Shown: in pieces, positions 22,228 to 35,800 of the stretch | How the letters are laid out: each line of letters starts with the position of its first letter | How positions within the stretch are numbered: the stretch's first letter is position 1 | Assembly: GCF_003073045.1 (NCBI RefSeq) | Contig: NC_037603.1 | Coordinates: 15,816,192 to 15,880,191, forward strand | Reading direction: 5' to 3' | Origin: Pomacea canaliculata | Lineage: Eukaryota; Mollusca; Gastropoda; Architaenioglossa; Ampullariidae | Length of the DNA stretch: 64,000 nt | Made by a program: the position numbers and the translations under genes | The notes under the pieces: generated by a model | The model's input: the letters and a program-made list of their open reading frames with translations, nothing else | Databases searched by the model: none | Told to the model about the DNA's origin: nothing

Positions 22228-22992
22228 CAGGGTTCCCAGGGATCAGGGATGGTGCCAAAAAAGGACCTTAAAAGGACCTTTCATGCATTCGTAAGGACCT
22301 AAGTGACAGTCATCAATGTTTAAGTTTTTCTCTTGTGTGGTCGGAAAGATGTATTATTTATGAATCTGTGGTCTTCTCTATGTTCTCAAATACATGTATT
22401 TCTAGTAATAAATAATCAAAGAGTTAATTTTGATGCCTGTCTGCCATATTTAGATTAGATAACTTAAAAAGTGTCCTTAGCGCGCTGATAACATACACTG
22501 TTAATGTTCCAAGTTTTCTAGAAATCTAAGTAATAATAATTGCAAAACCTGAAAGCCATTCTTTGGTGTAATACAAAAGTCTTAGTTCACGTGTCTCTCT
22601 CTCGCACACACACTCTAACGGGAAGAGAGAGAGAAATAGAGCTATGCACAGTAGTACTAGAAGATCAAAGTTCAAGAAAGAGTAAGTTTCTAAAGACCTT
22701 TTGAAAAAAGAGTGTTTTTTGTGAATACGGAAGGGCAACTAGTGTTGTACAGATGTGTAGACCAAACATGCGGCGAAAAATCGTCGGTATTTTGCGCCAA
22801 AGTCGACTCCGGAAATAAATTTGTGGTAATATTTTATCGATAAAAGGACTTAAAAGGGTCACAGAGAAAATGTAAGGACCTGTGTGAGAATTTGAAAGGA
22901 CCGCTTGGCAAATAAAAGGACTTAAAAGGCCTTTCGGCGAAAATTCAATATAAAAGGACTTAAAAGGACCTTGCAAGGACCTGGGAACCCTG
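22228..22992. mobile_element. 765-bp non-autonomous TIR element
   Basis: Ends are CAGGGTTCCCAGG and its inverse CCTGGGAACCCTG (13 bp, perfect). The sequence CAGCTA directly flanks both ends (22222-22227 and 22993-22998), a 6-bp target duplication. The interior repeats an AAAAGGACTTAAAAGGACC motif many times near both termini. No transposase frame was found. CAG...CTG ends fit hAT-like elements, and a 6-bp duplication would fit the hAT6 group; that assignment is inference. Confidence 0.75.
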
Positions 22993-23224
22993 CAGCTATT
23001 ATGTTAATAAAATATACAAAGTGTAATTATTATTTCTTACAATATCAAAATCAGACAGGCAAAACAAGATGTTTTCAAAAATGTTAACAAAACTCTATAT
23101 ATATATAGAAACTATTGTATATGACTCGCTTGTTGAGGTGTGTTGGAATAGAAGTAAAAATGCAGTATTCCTGCCCAAAGCTCCTTTTTTTCAGACTAAC
23201 AGTTTCACAAAGTGTAGCTTGCAT

Positions 23225-23879
23225 CTACATGTCCTCACGCCACTGGTAGCCACCACTTGCCCGAGAGTTGAAACTTGAATTGTGGAAGCTTGGTGTACTG
23301 TATGACTGCTCGTGCAAAAGCTGCTCAAGCTCTGCTTGAGTGTCCACAATGTTGACATGGAATGGTGAGCCTGGCACGTCTCGCCCTGACCACCGCACAC
23401 TAATCATGTACAAGCCCGTCTCTGTTGGGTCATAGCGACACAAAATTGTGCGATCCTTCTGGCTGTCTCGGTACATTTCCACTTGGAAGGCACCTAGTTT
23501 AACAAAAACATTTTTTATCTTAAACCCCATATTTTTTTAACTTGGATGTCTGGAATGGACTCTGCTCAGTCTAAAAATCTTGAGCTGTTACTGAGAAAAT
23601 TCAGTTTTATTCATACCGTTTGCACAGACAAAAGACAGCCACTGTACAGCAGTCAAGTGCAGGTATTAGAGAAAGTATCTGTAAGAGACCACCGCTGTTG
23701 GAAGTGCTCACCTTTGGGGCCTCGGATTCGAACTGTCAGCTGTCCAGCACCAGCACCACGAGTCTCCACCACAAAGCGGCTCTGGAAGGTTGCTAGGATA
23801 CCATTTTCCACCCCTGGGCCGCTCACTCGCACTTTGCTGGCATCAGGTTGCGCAGAGACTTTAAATGCAAATGGACTTC
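23225..23879 (-). CDS. jbug: Filamin exons 43-44: last repeat and C-terminus
   Basis: Exons 23879-23712 (168 nt) and 23493-23225 (269 nt with TAG). The final repeat has GSPFAFKVSAQPDASKVR, VSGPGVENG, TRGAGAGQLTVRIRGPK and ends GSPFHVNIVD. A 37-residue polar tail follows (TQAELEQLL...YQWREDM), where filamin-A ends almost at its last strand. The last repeat is the dimerisation repeat in well-studied filamins; that role here is inferred. Confidence 0.93.
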
Positions 23880-26800
23880 CTGCAATGCAAACATCACTAT
23901 TTTAAAATAGATTCACAAGCAAGAACATGGCAAATGGAATTGTGAACAAAACACCAGTTTATGCTCAAGTCACAAGCAAAGATATTGATAATTCCATTCA
24001 TCAGCATCCAGTTGGCAATTTCCACCTTTAATAGGCTACTCCTGCATGTGAATAATGTGTTACATCAAATCCACGCTGTATTGCATGTGTGTTTAAATAA
24101 ATACATGTGTCATACGATAACTAGGAATAGGGCTATAGTGTTGGTGCCACACTCCTGCACATTAATAGATGGTTTAGACAGAGGACCCTGACCAGTCTTG
24201 GTAGAGAGACACAGAAGGCAGGAAGCGAATATACTAGGAGTTAGAGGTTGAACAGTTTAGAAGAAAGATGTGTCGAGCTGCAGAGCAGACAATGAAACTT
24301 ATGTGTGTGTAAACAAATACATATATATATATGTTCAATCTTGTCTGAGTAGTGGTATAGAGAGAAGATATAACAATGTATACAGAAAACAATAAAGGTA
24401 AGAGCACAAGAGCACTCTGTTGTGAAATTATAACAGCATAGATATGTGAAGATCAAGGCAGAAGTATAGGTCACCAGGAATACAGTCAACCACAAACACT
24501 AGACAAAGGTAACCAACTGCATGTCCTTACCAGTCACATGCTCTCCACCATATTTGACTTGCAGCACATGTCGTCCGGCCTCTTGAGGCCGCACAACTAG
24601 GCGGAATGTTCCATCCTGATGGTCTTCCAGCTCACAGTGTGCCACCCTTGTTGGACCCATGCAATATGCAGTTAGCTCTCCTGCAAAAAAAAAAAACTTT
24701 TGCAAAAGAATGTTGATAATAACTAGTTCTAATATAGCCTGTAACATCTGCATTGTGTGTTCAGCAGCACTAAACCATATGCTAACACTAAGTTTAACGC
24801 CTAATCAGCCACCACAAAGAATGGAGGTAGCAACAACACATTTATGCACAAAAACAAAGTTGTCGTATCTGGTCCATGAAATGTAAGAATGGGCATTACA
24901 GGATCTGTGCAACATACCAGGCCCTGCCTTGCGAGTGTCGATGCGGACGTCCAGATCACGTCCCAGAAGCCCTCCTTTCAGCCCTTCTCCTGAGACAACT
25001 ACTTTATCTGGGTGGACAGCACCAATAACATTCACCTGTGTGCCAAGACATTCCTTATACTGGGTAAGAATTCTAAGACATTCTCAATCATTTGTTATAC
25101 ATCTGCCAAGAAGTGAAACATGCTAATCATATTCACATGGCATAATTAACAATTCAATCACAGCTAGGTGCTAAAATACGCAGAATGCTTCTAAATGTTA
25201 ACACACAAACAGCTTCTGGCTAGTAACTTAGGGTTAACAAAAGCTTCTAGTTTGTGACTTTATCAAGACCCTGTTCACAGATGATAATACTATGATAATA
25301 CTACAGGCCTCGGCTGTACGTAGCAACATATTTTTAAATGACTAGTGCCCATGACTCTACACCACATGAATTTCCACTGCTGAGCTATCATTTATGTTTT
25401 AGTCCAATAAAATTCCAATTTGTTCATCTGGTTACAAATCCTGCTGTTTCTATTTCTGTCTGGTTATCAAATAAGCTTGATGATGAGGACATTCATGCCT
25501 TCTGTAATTAATCACCGAGAAGACTAGTGGCTCCAAACATGGGAAAGATGTTAAAGATGATGAATATCTGGGCAGATGTTAGACTGTCACTAAGTACAAA
25601 AAGAACACATCTTCTATTATAGAACACCTTAAATGGTGAGCCACGCAGCTGTCTGCCATTCCAGGAGATGTGCAGCAGGTAAGCACCAGGTATGACAGGA
25701 ATGTAAGTGCAGCGGAACTTTCCTCCACCAAGAGGTGTTACAAATACGTTGACCTCTGCTCGTACTCCTGTCAGCTGTACCTCAGGCTCACCTACAACAA
25801 CATGGTTATCTCATTTTTCAGGTACAAACCTCAAACTGAATTACAATATTTTCCAATTTAGGCATTCATTAAAATTAAGAGCTCTAAGGCTGTCACATGC
25901 ATAGTTCCACTCTCTACTGATATCACAGGCCCTGTTGAATTTTGACACAACTCCTGACCTTTAATACATACAAGCATGTACCCTAGCAGCAAGTTAAAAT
26001 GAGACAATCATGCTCTCTTACCAGGCCCAGCACGAGAGGCGTCAATCTGGAACTCTGCTTCCTCCCTAACAGTAGCTTCTTTAAGGCCACGGCCTGACAG
26101 AATGACTTTACTGGCATCAGCACCACCACCAACAGCAAAGCCATGAAATGGTGAGTTCACCAGGGGTGTGTCAGACCAGTACACATGAATGTTGTGTACT
26201 CCTGACAAAGAAAAACAATAGAAATCACAAGTGATGACTAGTTCTGCATCAGTGCAGGCTGTGTCAGTATGTCATCATGTCAAGTGACACCTACTTGTCA
26301 CCATTTTATGTCAGTTTTTTAAATTTATAATTTCATTTTGTCATGTTAACTTGAGGATGTCATCCATCATTATTTGTATAAACCCTACTTCTCACTCTAT
26401 GATACCATCTCCAATGACAAACAAAGTCTACCAATCCATCATGTGTTAGCTTTTTTTCCCAAGAAGATGAAACCAAAACACATTTTCCTTACTTACTCTG
26501 CAGAATGCAGTGGGTAGGAAGATGAGATAGTAAAACAACATAAACACTTATCTGCAGCAGCATAAACTCTTACCTTCCTCTCGAGGAGTAAAGACAATAG
26601 TGGAGCGCCCTACAACACTGTTGTCAACAGTTACAGGGAGCAGTCCACCTGGGCCTTTGACTTCTGCAGTCATCTTACCTGTGATTAATCAGAATTATAC
26701 CTGTGATGCTTCTCTCAAAACATACATCATCAACTCTAATTTTATCAGCCATCCTGCCTGCAACAGCTGTCGAACCCAAATCTTATTTGTTCATTAAAGG

Positions 26801-29800
26801 TTACAATCACACACCAAGCAGTTGCCCTGTGATCAACAGCTACAATCACATACCTTCAGATATCTTCACCTGTCACGGTCACAAATCTACCTCAGATCAA
26901 CACCTGCTCTCACCATCATATAATAACAGTCTACCCTCATGCCAAGGCCAGCTGCCAGGGTCATATAATAGTTGCCTATCCTCCACAGCTGTACTATGAC
27001 TAACAAATTGCATACCAGACCCTACCTCACACACTACAGGCAAGCCTAACAAAATGCTTACCAGGGCCTGCCTCCGACACATCAAAAGGAATATGCTTTT
27101 CCTCACTGACGACCAGATGAACTCGCTCCTTGGCATCCATGTAGTGCTGCCAGCCCCCTACAACCTGCACCTTGCGAGCGCACACCACTTTGGGGTGGAA
27201 AGGAGAGCCTGAAAACAGAAAGCCCTGGTGTGATATTCTCTGTTTCTGAAGTAATCCAACTCATTCACTATTTTTCCTATTCAGTCATGGAAGGATCATG
27301 ATGAAAAAGATTTTCTTTTTACAGCAAGTTTTTTGGCTGCTGTACAAAATACATCCAATAAAAATAAGCTGCCAAATGCACATATGCATGATGCTGCTAA
27401 TATGGCTGTTCTGAGCATCTTTCAAAACTGCATGGGTAAATGGTGACAGAGAAAGCTGGACACGGAAGTTTTATTGACAATCTTCCCAGTCTTTTGCTCA
27501 AGTATGAGAACGCCAGTTCCAAAGTTTTTAGAGGAAACATAATGAAACTATTTTAGCTCCTGCTGTGTCAGTAGTCTCAGCATTAACAGGGCTAATATGT
27601 AACAGGTATCTGTAACTGCTGTGTAATGATTAATCAGTAACTGGTGTCCACTAATCTGCATGTGGTGTCTACTGACTAATATATAGCCCTTGTCAACTGA
27701 CCAGATATCTCCTTGCCATTCCACTTGACTTGAACATCAAACAAGCCCACCTCCACAGGTATGTATGTCACAGCATACTGGCCATCAGGCTGGGGGTCAA
27801 TGCTGCATTTGGCGATTGAGTTTGGACCTGTAGAGATATTTACATCAAAATAAATCAATGGTATTCTTTAACACAGAAGAATGAACTGGACTTTAAAATG
27901 AATAAACCCAAAAAGAAGGGTCCAACTGTCTATGAAGTAATGTTAAAAAAATACAAAACTTTTTGCCGACTGAATGAAAATGAGCCAGTAAATGTTAACA
28001 GTCACAATTTTATGAAGAATACTAAAACTCTGAGAAGCAATTAACACACTGTCCAGTAACATGTTAGGAGCACTGAGAACAAATCATAGTTACACATCAA
28101 GGTGAGCCAAAACCCACTCACCATCCACCTGCACAGAGGGCTCCCCTCTCATACCCCTGGCATCAATGTAAAATATAGCAGTCTTGTCCTCTTCTCCTCG
28201 GTACAGTCCATCACCATAGGCAGGGGGCAACACACCTTCACTTACTTCCTGAGTGAAAGGACACCCTATGAAATAAAAAAAAATGAACTGAATGTCAAGA
28301 TCAATGTGCAATAACAATGACAGTTGTGTGTGGACTGGTCACTGGGGTTACATAGGTCACTGGATCACCTTTTGAAGGATGAATCAACATTATTTCACTG
28401 AACATGATTCTACGAGGTTATCCTACTCAGGGCTTCTGCTTACGCAAAAAATTGCGTACAGTACTCATTAAAAGTTCGGAAGACCCCTTCAATTTTCTTC
28501 AATGGGGTCCCATTCAAATTTGGGCGAAGAACAGGGACCCCTTCAAAATCTGAAGAAGGGGTCCCTGGCACCCCAAAGAATTTAGCCTTAGCAGAAGCCC
28601 TGCTACTAAACAGCAAAGTCAATCATGACAGCTGCAGTATTTATTTTAGCTTTTATTCTTAAACCTTGTGTGACTGGGCATGCATCTTCTTTAAATAAAG
28701 TCCTGTTTAGAAATTACAAAATATCATATCCCTTAAACTTGAACTTACAAGTTATTTAAATAATCAGGCCAAGTCTTGAGGTATATACAAGCTGACAAGC
28801 CTCCCCCTTCCCCCTAAAGATGAAAGAAATCTGCTGCCGCTCAAGTGCCCTGACAGTTTTACAAGGTCAACACCAGCTGACTTGACCTTAAGATCTCTAC
28901 CCTCGCACTCCCCAAAACTACGCAGTTCCCTTTTACTCACAGCATACATACAGATGTTATTAGGGTTACAGCAAACAAAGTAATTCAAAAGACTTTCTTT
29001 TCTGACATTGTGGTGTGACAAGCTTAAAAAGACAATGACCCACAACTTCTGTTTTCCTCTTCATCCACTGTCAGAGTTTCTGAAGGCTTGAGCTTGTTCA
29101 GACAAAGACTTACTGCTGAACAAACACTCTGACACACCACTCGCCAGGCTGAACACAACTCATTCTCATGAAAGTGCTACATCCTTGTGCCTCACTTCAG
29201 ATCTCTAGTTCCTTAAATTTCTCAACTGCACCTGCTCTTTCTTTCTTCACTACTTAACATTACTTGAATCCTTAGGGGAAAAAAACAACTTAGTAAACTT
29301 AGTTTTAAAAATTCTTGGACAGGGGTACCCAACCTTCGGCCTGCGGGCCATATCCGGCCTGCAAAGGTGCCTCATCCGGCTCGCTCATTTTAACTAGACA
29401 CAACATGATTTCATTTTTAATGTCATGATTCTGGCAAAACTGCGATGTTCTGGCCCGCAAGATTTTACATCATGTCCAGTGCGGCCCTCATGCGAGAAAA
29501 GATTGGGCCCACTGTTCTAAGATTATAAAATATTCTGAAGAAAAAACATGTACAACCAATGTGAGCATGTACAGCCTTAACTGAAATGCACTGAATAATC
29601 TCATACAAATCGCCTTTTGGCTGTTTGATGTTTACACCAGTTCACACAAAAGTTTCCTACCTGGGTCTTGGACTGGCCTGTAAGTTTGTCGATATAAAGT
29701 GGAAGTTGTGAATGATGATGAACGTGCGACACTGGCCTGTCTGCCTACAAAATCATTGTGAGCTGATGGCAATAACCCTGTGGACACAGTCGGTGTACCA

Positions 29801-32800
29801 CCCATCATCTGCAGGCTGGGAATAATGGCAGCCTTGTGATGGTTGGGCAATTCCACTGTCAGAACGCTGTTCTCAACCCAGTGACTTGGGCCAGAGTCTA
29901 CTTTAGCTGCCCGAGACATGTGAGCAGCAGCACTGACTGATTCTGAAAGCTCAGAATTAGGTAACACATGAAGGCCTGAATGGACAGATGATGTCTGTAG
30001 GCCTGTTGGCACAATGGAGGCTTTGTGGTTGTTGGGAAGCGGCACAACAACTTTCCCATCTCGTTCAATGGTTCCTTGCTGCTGATAGGAATTTTGCAAG
30101 TCCAATGAAATCCCTGACTGGACTAAACTCAAGTTACTAGGCGATGACACAGCCTCAACTTCCCTTCTATCTAATTTTGAAATGTCTGTGCTTTTACTTT
30201 TACGTGACAAAAACTTCTTACGCCAGCTGCCTCCACTCTGTGTCTTCGACTCTTTCCCAGGGTTCTGTGCTGATGACTGACTGAATGAGCTAGACCGTGA
30301 AACTGGGTTCGAGGGAGAAGACTTTGGTCGAATGACTCTGATGACCTTCTCAACCATTCGCTGAGAGATGCTACGATGGACGCCCCTTTCCTTGTGCTTC
30401 TTGCTACTTTTCCCTGTGCTGCTCCACAAGGAAATATCATCCATGTCTGCTTCACCCAAATGTTCAGCAATAGTCTTCATGGGCGCAGACCTGTGCCTGT
30501 CTAGTGTTTTACTGCTGGCATATTTTTGCCCATGAGACTCGCTCTCGAAAGCCATTACGGCCAATGGGATAGAGTCCGCTGATTTTGAAACACTGATCCG
30601 AGTAATGTGATGAGGATCAAGAGTATGTGAACGATACATGACTTCTGGATTTGTTGCAGACTGATAAAGGTAAGAATGTTGATGTAAATGGTTACTGAAG
30701 TGTTGGTGGCCATTAAATTCATGGTGTTTCTTGTAATGTCCAGTTCTTGGAACTGTGCTTGAAGCATTCAAAGCAGGAATATTTTCTTCTGAACTGAAGG
30801 ACATTTCATGAGCAGAACTGTCCAGTTCTGCTATCCTCTGAGGAGATGTATTAACACTGAGTAAACTGCCAGTCACATCAGAATCCAAGTGCCTGGAACT
30901 TAAAGGCAAGGCACCAGAATTAACCTTTATAACACTAACAGCTCCTGTCTTTTCTGGCATCAAGGTAACTAGTGGTGGCTTCTCTTCATGCTCTACCTCC
31001 TTGACACTAGTGACTGTTACATTTGTGAATTTCGGCCTCAAGCTGTCATAGATGTCACCATGAGCCTCTCTCGGCTGTGGGTGACTACTTGTGACTGTCA
31101 TCAATGTTGCTTTGTGACCACTTGAAAAGTCATCCTTTTTTTCCCCTGGATCTCTTGAAGTATTAAAATTGGTTGCCTGTATGAGTGATGCAAAATTGGT
31201 TCTATTTTTGAAATGATTTTCTAATCTGTTCAGCAGAGCTTTGTTTGAAAAGACACTTAGATTGTCCATAGAGTTTGACATCTTCCTCTTGGTCTTCAGG
31301 TTGTTGACAGCTTCATCCACATTATCCACATTATCCAGATCAGCATGCATACTGCGAGTTCGTTGTAGCACCTTGCGCTTCTCCAACACCTGCTCCAACT
31401 CTTTCACCAACTCGTTGTACTGCTTGGACCCTGGATCCTTCATTGATCGGCGGAATATCATTGGGAATGGCACTGCTGTAGACTCCCTAAACTCTCTAGG
31501 TGAAGGAGGGGGAGAAGTTGGCTCAAGGAAATTGTAGGTCTCGCTCAAGCAGCTGACTCTGGATGCCTCATCGTTGGATGAGGATATGACAATTTTTGGA
31601 GGTCCTGTTTCTTCAGGAGTTGTTGCAGGTATAACAGGCCTAACCTTGACCTCATTCCCTACATGACCTGGATAAGACTGTACTTGCAAAGAACCTTTTT
31701 TAACCTTTGTTACTGTGGCATAAATGTCTTCTGTGTGACCATCGCCCAGGTTCAAGGACATGGCCTTGGTGTCCGTTACACTCTGTGCACTCTGGGGCAC
31801 CATGAAGACCTCTGACGTTGCCGCAAAAGTTGACCTCGTCATCACTCCGTTGTCAAGGTCGCTGGAATTCCACCTGATGGTCTCATAGTCACCACTGTGG
31901 CTGCTGAAACTCTGACCCTCCGCCAGGCTGCTGTTGGGGCTATGCCAAAGGTCAAGGTCGGTAGCGGTTCCCGAGTCATCTTTGCTCTGCTGGGTGTTCA
32001 GAAACGCCTGCAGGTCATTGATGATGGTCTCCGCCTTGTCTTGTGCAGAAGTCATTTTGATGTAGAGCAACCAGACTTTGACAAGTTTCTTCAACAGATG
32101 TTTTAAAGAGACACTCGGGAAATAAACCGGTTTATTCCACAACCACAGTCTAACAGTCTTGTGGTCGGCAGTCCATGGCGGCTGTGCTCAAACAACGTAA
32201 ATATCTCACTTAAACTGAAAAAGGTTTCAGCTTACATTAGGTGTTCCGCTGATGAGTCATCGTCAAACACCACAACGGTAGGCAAGTACCTACAGCTCCT
32301 CAGCATCGTGTGGCGATGTGCTCAGCAAATGTCAGCCATGCAGGTACATGCAGCCAGGCCCCAGCATCCCCTGGTGTGGAGAGGCACATTCTCCATCCTC
32401 CACTAAACACCTCCAGCACCTGCTGACGTCACGTGACCTGACTCTGTGGTGTTGTGGAATCAAGAGACAGTACAAAGCGCAGATATTTCATGATTCAAGA
32501 ATGAGGCGAAAAAAACAAAACAGATGCCATCCACCACGTGACAACACGCTGAGCTGTGATGATTGTCGTTAAAGACCTCACGAGGGTTTGGAGACCCGTA
32601 AACATCAGCGAGAACATCAACAGACACACGAACATCAGAAGACAAACGTCAGGACGATGCAGTTCAGTTGCTTGACACCACAAACTGTCCTCACATCACT
32701 CCTGATGCTACCTGTCGACGGTGTGATGTCTCTTTGAACTACCAACTCTCACACTTTTGGAAACAACAGACTGAAAATGTTGCTGTCACACGGCTCACCC

Positions 32801-35800
32801 GACTTGCAAGTCAGAAAATCCCCACCGACAGACGGGGGCACATTTTACTCCAGGTACAAAAGTCAAGAATACTGTAACAAACTGTATTCAGCCACGGCTA
32901 AGTCTCAACACAACGTGGGCGTGAATCTTTCACAGGTTTTTTTCCCGTGTTGCTGGCGAAAATACAGGAGAGACTTCTGGATTCTCTGTCGCCGATCAAC
33001 GCACCTCAGGACAGGTGAGCGGATGGGTGCGCCAGTGACAGTCGGAGTGGACAGGAGGGAGAGGACGATGGGTTGGCGGGATGCGCGGCAGATTCTTTGA
33101 GTCGGGGTAAAAGCCGGGGAAGGGGGCGGTGATTTTGTAGTCCAGCTCCTGCCAAGCAGAGACAGGTGTCACAGGTGAGAGAGGCAAGACACAGCACACC
33201 TAGCGCAATGCTACATCTCAGAGTGACAGACGCGAGGGGAGGGGTTGCGGATGGAGAAAAGTGGTGGTGGGTGGTGGTGGTGTGTCCATGTCAGCCTTCA
33301 AACTTCAAAGCTAGAACAAATGTCAGTCGGTGAAAAATAATTAACCTTTTTATTTACTCTCCCGCCTACAATGAGTATTCTTGTGCACTGGTCACAGCTT
33401 CAGGCACTGTGCTCACAGTTTCAGATACTGTGGTCACAACTTCTAGTTCGTGCCGATCTCCTATCTCCACTTTTAATGGCGCTTTGGACATGTCTGGTGA
33501 TGGGCAGGTCACCAAATATTTGTCCCCACAAATTTATTTCCTTTTAACAGAAAACGATTTCATGGTGGTCACTTCACGTCCCTATTAAACATTGGCAACA
33601 TTCATCGAGTCTTCATGGGCAGCAGCAACAACAACAATATCAATCTACAATATTGCAGAACATAAATGTACAAAGCTGTGAGAGGAGGGCAGGTCAAGGG
33701 TCGACTTGATGCGCATGTGATGCTGCAGCGAGCGAGTGATGCTGCAGTAGAGGCTGGCTCTTTGACATGGAGGAGCAGGGTGTCGTCTGTGTTTTTTCAG
33801 CAAACGCCGCCAGCAAACACACTCCCTGTCCCAAAGCTGATTAACATTTTGTGTTGCAGACGGGGAGGGGACAAGAAACAGGGTGGTGGGTGAGAAGGAT
33901 ACAGATACCCCTGAAAGCAACTTTCTTTCAGGTGTTGAATGCATACCTCCTGCCAGCAAACCGATGCCAGTTATCAAACGGTTTTCTTCTTTGAATGAAA
34001 CACATGAGCAAGAGATGCTGCTGCCACAGTTACACTAACAATGACAACAGGACAGCCTATTGACCTCCAACTATTTTTGATGAAAAATTATGAAATTCTT
34101 GAAATATTATACATGGGTAAAAAAGTAGCCACTTCTGATGTTAACGCCGTTCTTTGCAGCAATTGTTAGGGGGTTAACCCACTCGGGTTAATTAATCAAT
34201 TAATCAGCTGGACCCTCTGTAACGAAAGGAACTCATCCAGCAGTATAGGCACGGAATTTAGACAAGAAAATACTGATGAAGATCGGAAAAGGAGTGGACA
34301 AGCCACAGAAAGGGTACAAGAGGAACTTAATTCCCTGGCGTGCTTGCCTTCACCATCGGTCATCATGTCATCATCTCATCATGTCTCCCCTTTCCCTCTC
34401 CCCCAACTACCGGTCGCAGTTACGGTGCAGGGAGGGACATCAGAAGTTTTAAATACTGGACGCAGACGACCAGGTCGAAATTGGATGGACATACAAATTC
34501 CAGTATGATGCCCATGACCACCCAAATCTTTGAACGCAGAAGAATATACAGGAGAGTAATAAAAGACGCACACGATCAGAAACCGAATAAAATATTAGAT
34601 ACAATTAGATAACATTTGACACAGACAACTAAAATGTTTTCTAACCGCCGGTTTTGCTTAGCTGTAAAGTCGGACCACGACATGTTATGTCAAAGGTCGG
34701 ATTGAGGTACGAATTAACAGGTGAAAAGCTTGGAGACTTTATTCACTCTGTGACTACCGCACCCCATCCCTCACTTGTTCATCTTCCTCCGCACAGCTCA
34801 GACCTTCAGGTACTTTTGTTTGCATTACCTGACAAACAAGTTGCGACTTTAGGACAGTCGCCAGGTCAAGAGTACACGATGTACAATCAGTAAAATAATG
34901 TAAAATAAACAACAGCTAAGACCTTCAGGCCGTTACCCTGATTAAACTACAGTACATTAAGACTATTACCTAGTAATATCAAGGTTTTAATTGGACAAGC
35001 ACAAAGAGGTAGTCATAAACTAATTTATTCTGGAATTTGTCACTTTAAAAATCTGTGTTAATAAAGGAAATAATAAAGCTGTCAACATTCACTAGTTCTT
35101 ATTCTGTCATCACAGTCACAAAGAATGTCAAAATCAAGGAGAAAATAACTCTGTGGAAGATCTCATCAAGTTTCTGAATGTTTGCACAAGCAGCCAAGGG
35201 CAACTTATGCCGACAGCATGCACTGCTGGGGTCGTCAGAGGAGTGCTATTTACAGGGGTGAGAAATTTCACCAACACCTGAAATGTCAACAGCCTGCCTA
35301 CCACTCCACAGGTGGCTTTTGTGAGGTAGTGAGGGAAAGAGTGAAACCAGAGCCTATGAAGCATGTGCTTGCACCCGCCCTGACACCCTCTCCAAAGACA
35401 TCTTGAAATGGTTTTGATGGTTTTACAGGACTACAATTAAACATCTGAAGAAAGAGTAGTGTGAATGAATCAGACTAATTGACACAACTCCAGGGCTCTG
35501 ATCTGCTCAGTTTGGGGTAAAATGGTAGAATGTGAACTCAGGGAATATTAGATACAAAGCATTAGCTTTTCTTTTAAAGATTCTTTAAGGTTCTTTTTGT
35601 TTCCATGCAGTCAAAATATATATTGTAAAACTCTATGGTTGAGCTTAGATGGTAATAATGAATACTGAATGTATGTTTCAAGTTCTGAAAGTAAGAATAT
35701 TAATTTCTTATCAAATTCTTGCTGCTATGCTATCTCTATACCAAAATGTCCATAAAAGCAAACATGCACATTCACACACATACAAACGAACACACACAAT

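Larger units (their letters stand above)
19826..23224. other. Convergent spacer / filamin 3' UTR region
   Basis: Gene B (plus) and filamin (minus) end facing each other here. Contents recognised: the hairpin at 20023-20113, SINE copy 2 at 21259-21379 and a TIR element at 22228-22992. No protein-coding exon was found. The filamin 3' UTR probably starts at 23224 and runs leftward, perhaps through the TIR element; I could not fix its end, as minus-strand AATAAA matches are few (one near 20817-20822). Confidence 0.5.

Noticed and set aside
22665..22976. 103-codon minus-strand frame as a gene
   Set aside because: Entirely inside the 765-bp TIR element, AT-rich translation, no transposase motifs.
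28440..28622. 60-codon minus-strand frame as a gene
   Set aside because: It falls within MITE copy 1, and the sister copy has stops in the same frame.
30171..30470. Overlapping frames inside the 798-residue exon (also 30555-30767)
   Set aside because: Shadow frames of the long coding exon, with no sign of independent coding.
32056..32142. N-terminal extension of the 798-residue exon (29 codons from a TTG)
   Set aside because: No ATG in this stretch; it begins at a non-ATG codon. The first in-frame ATG is at 32055.
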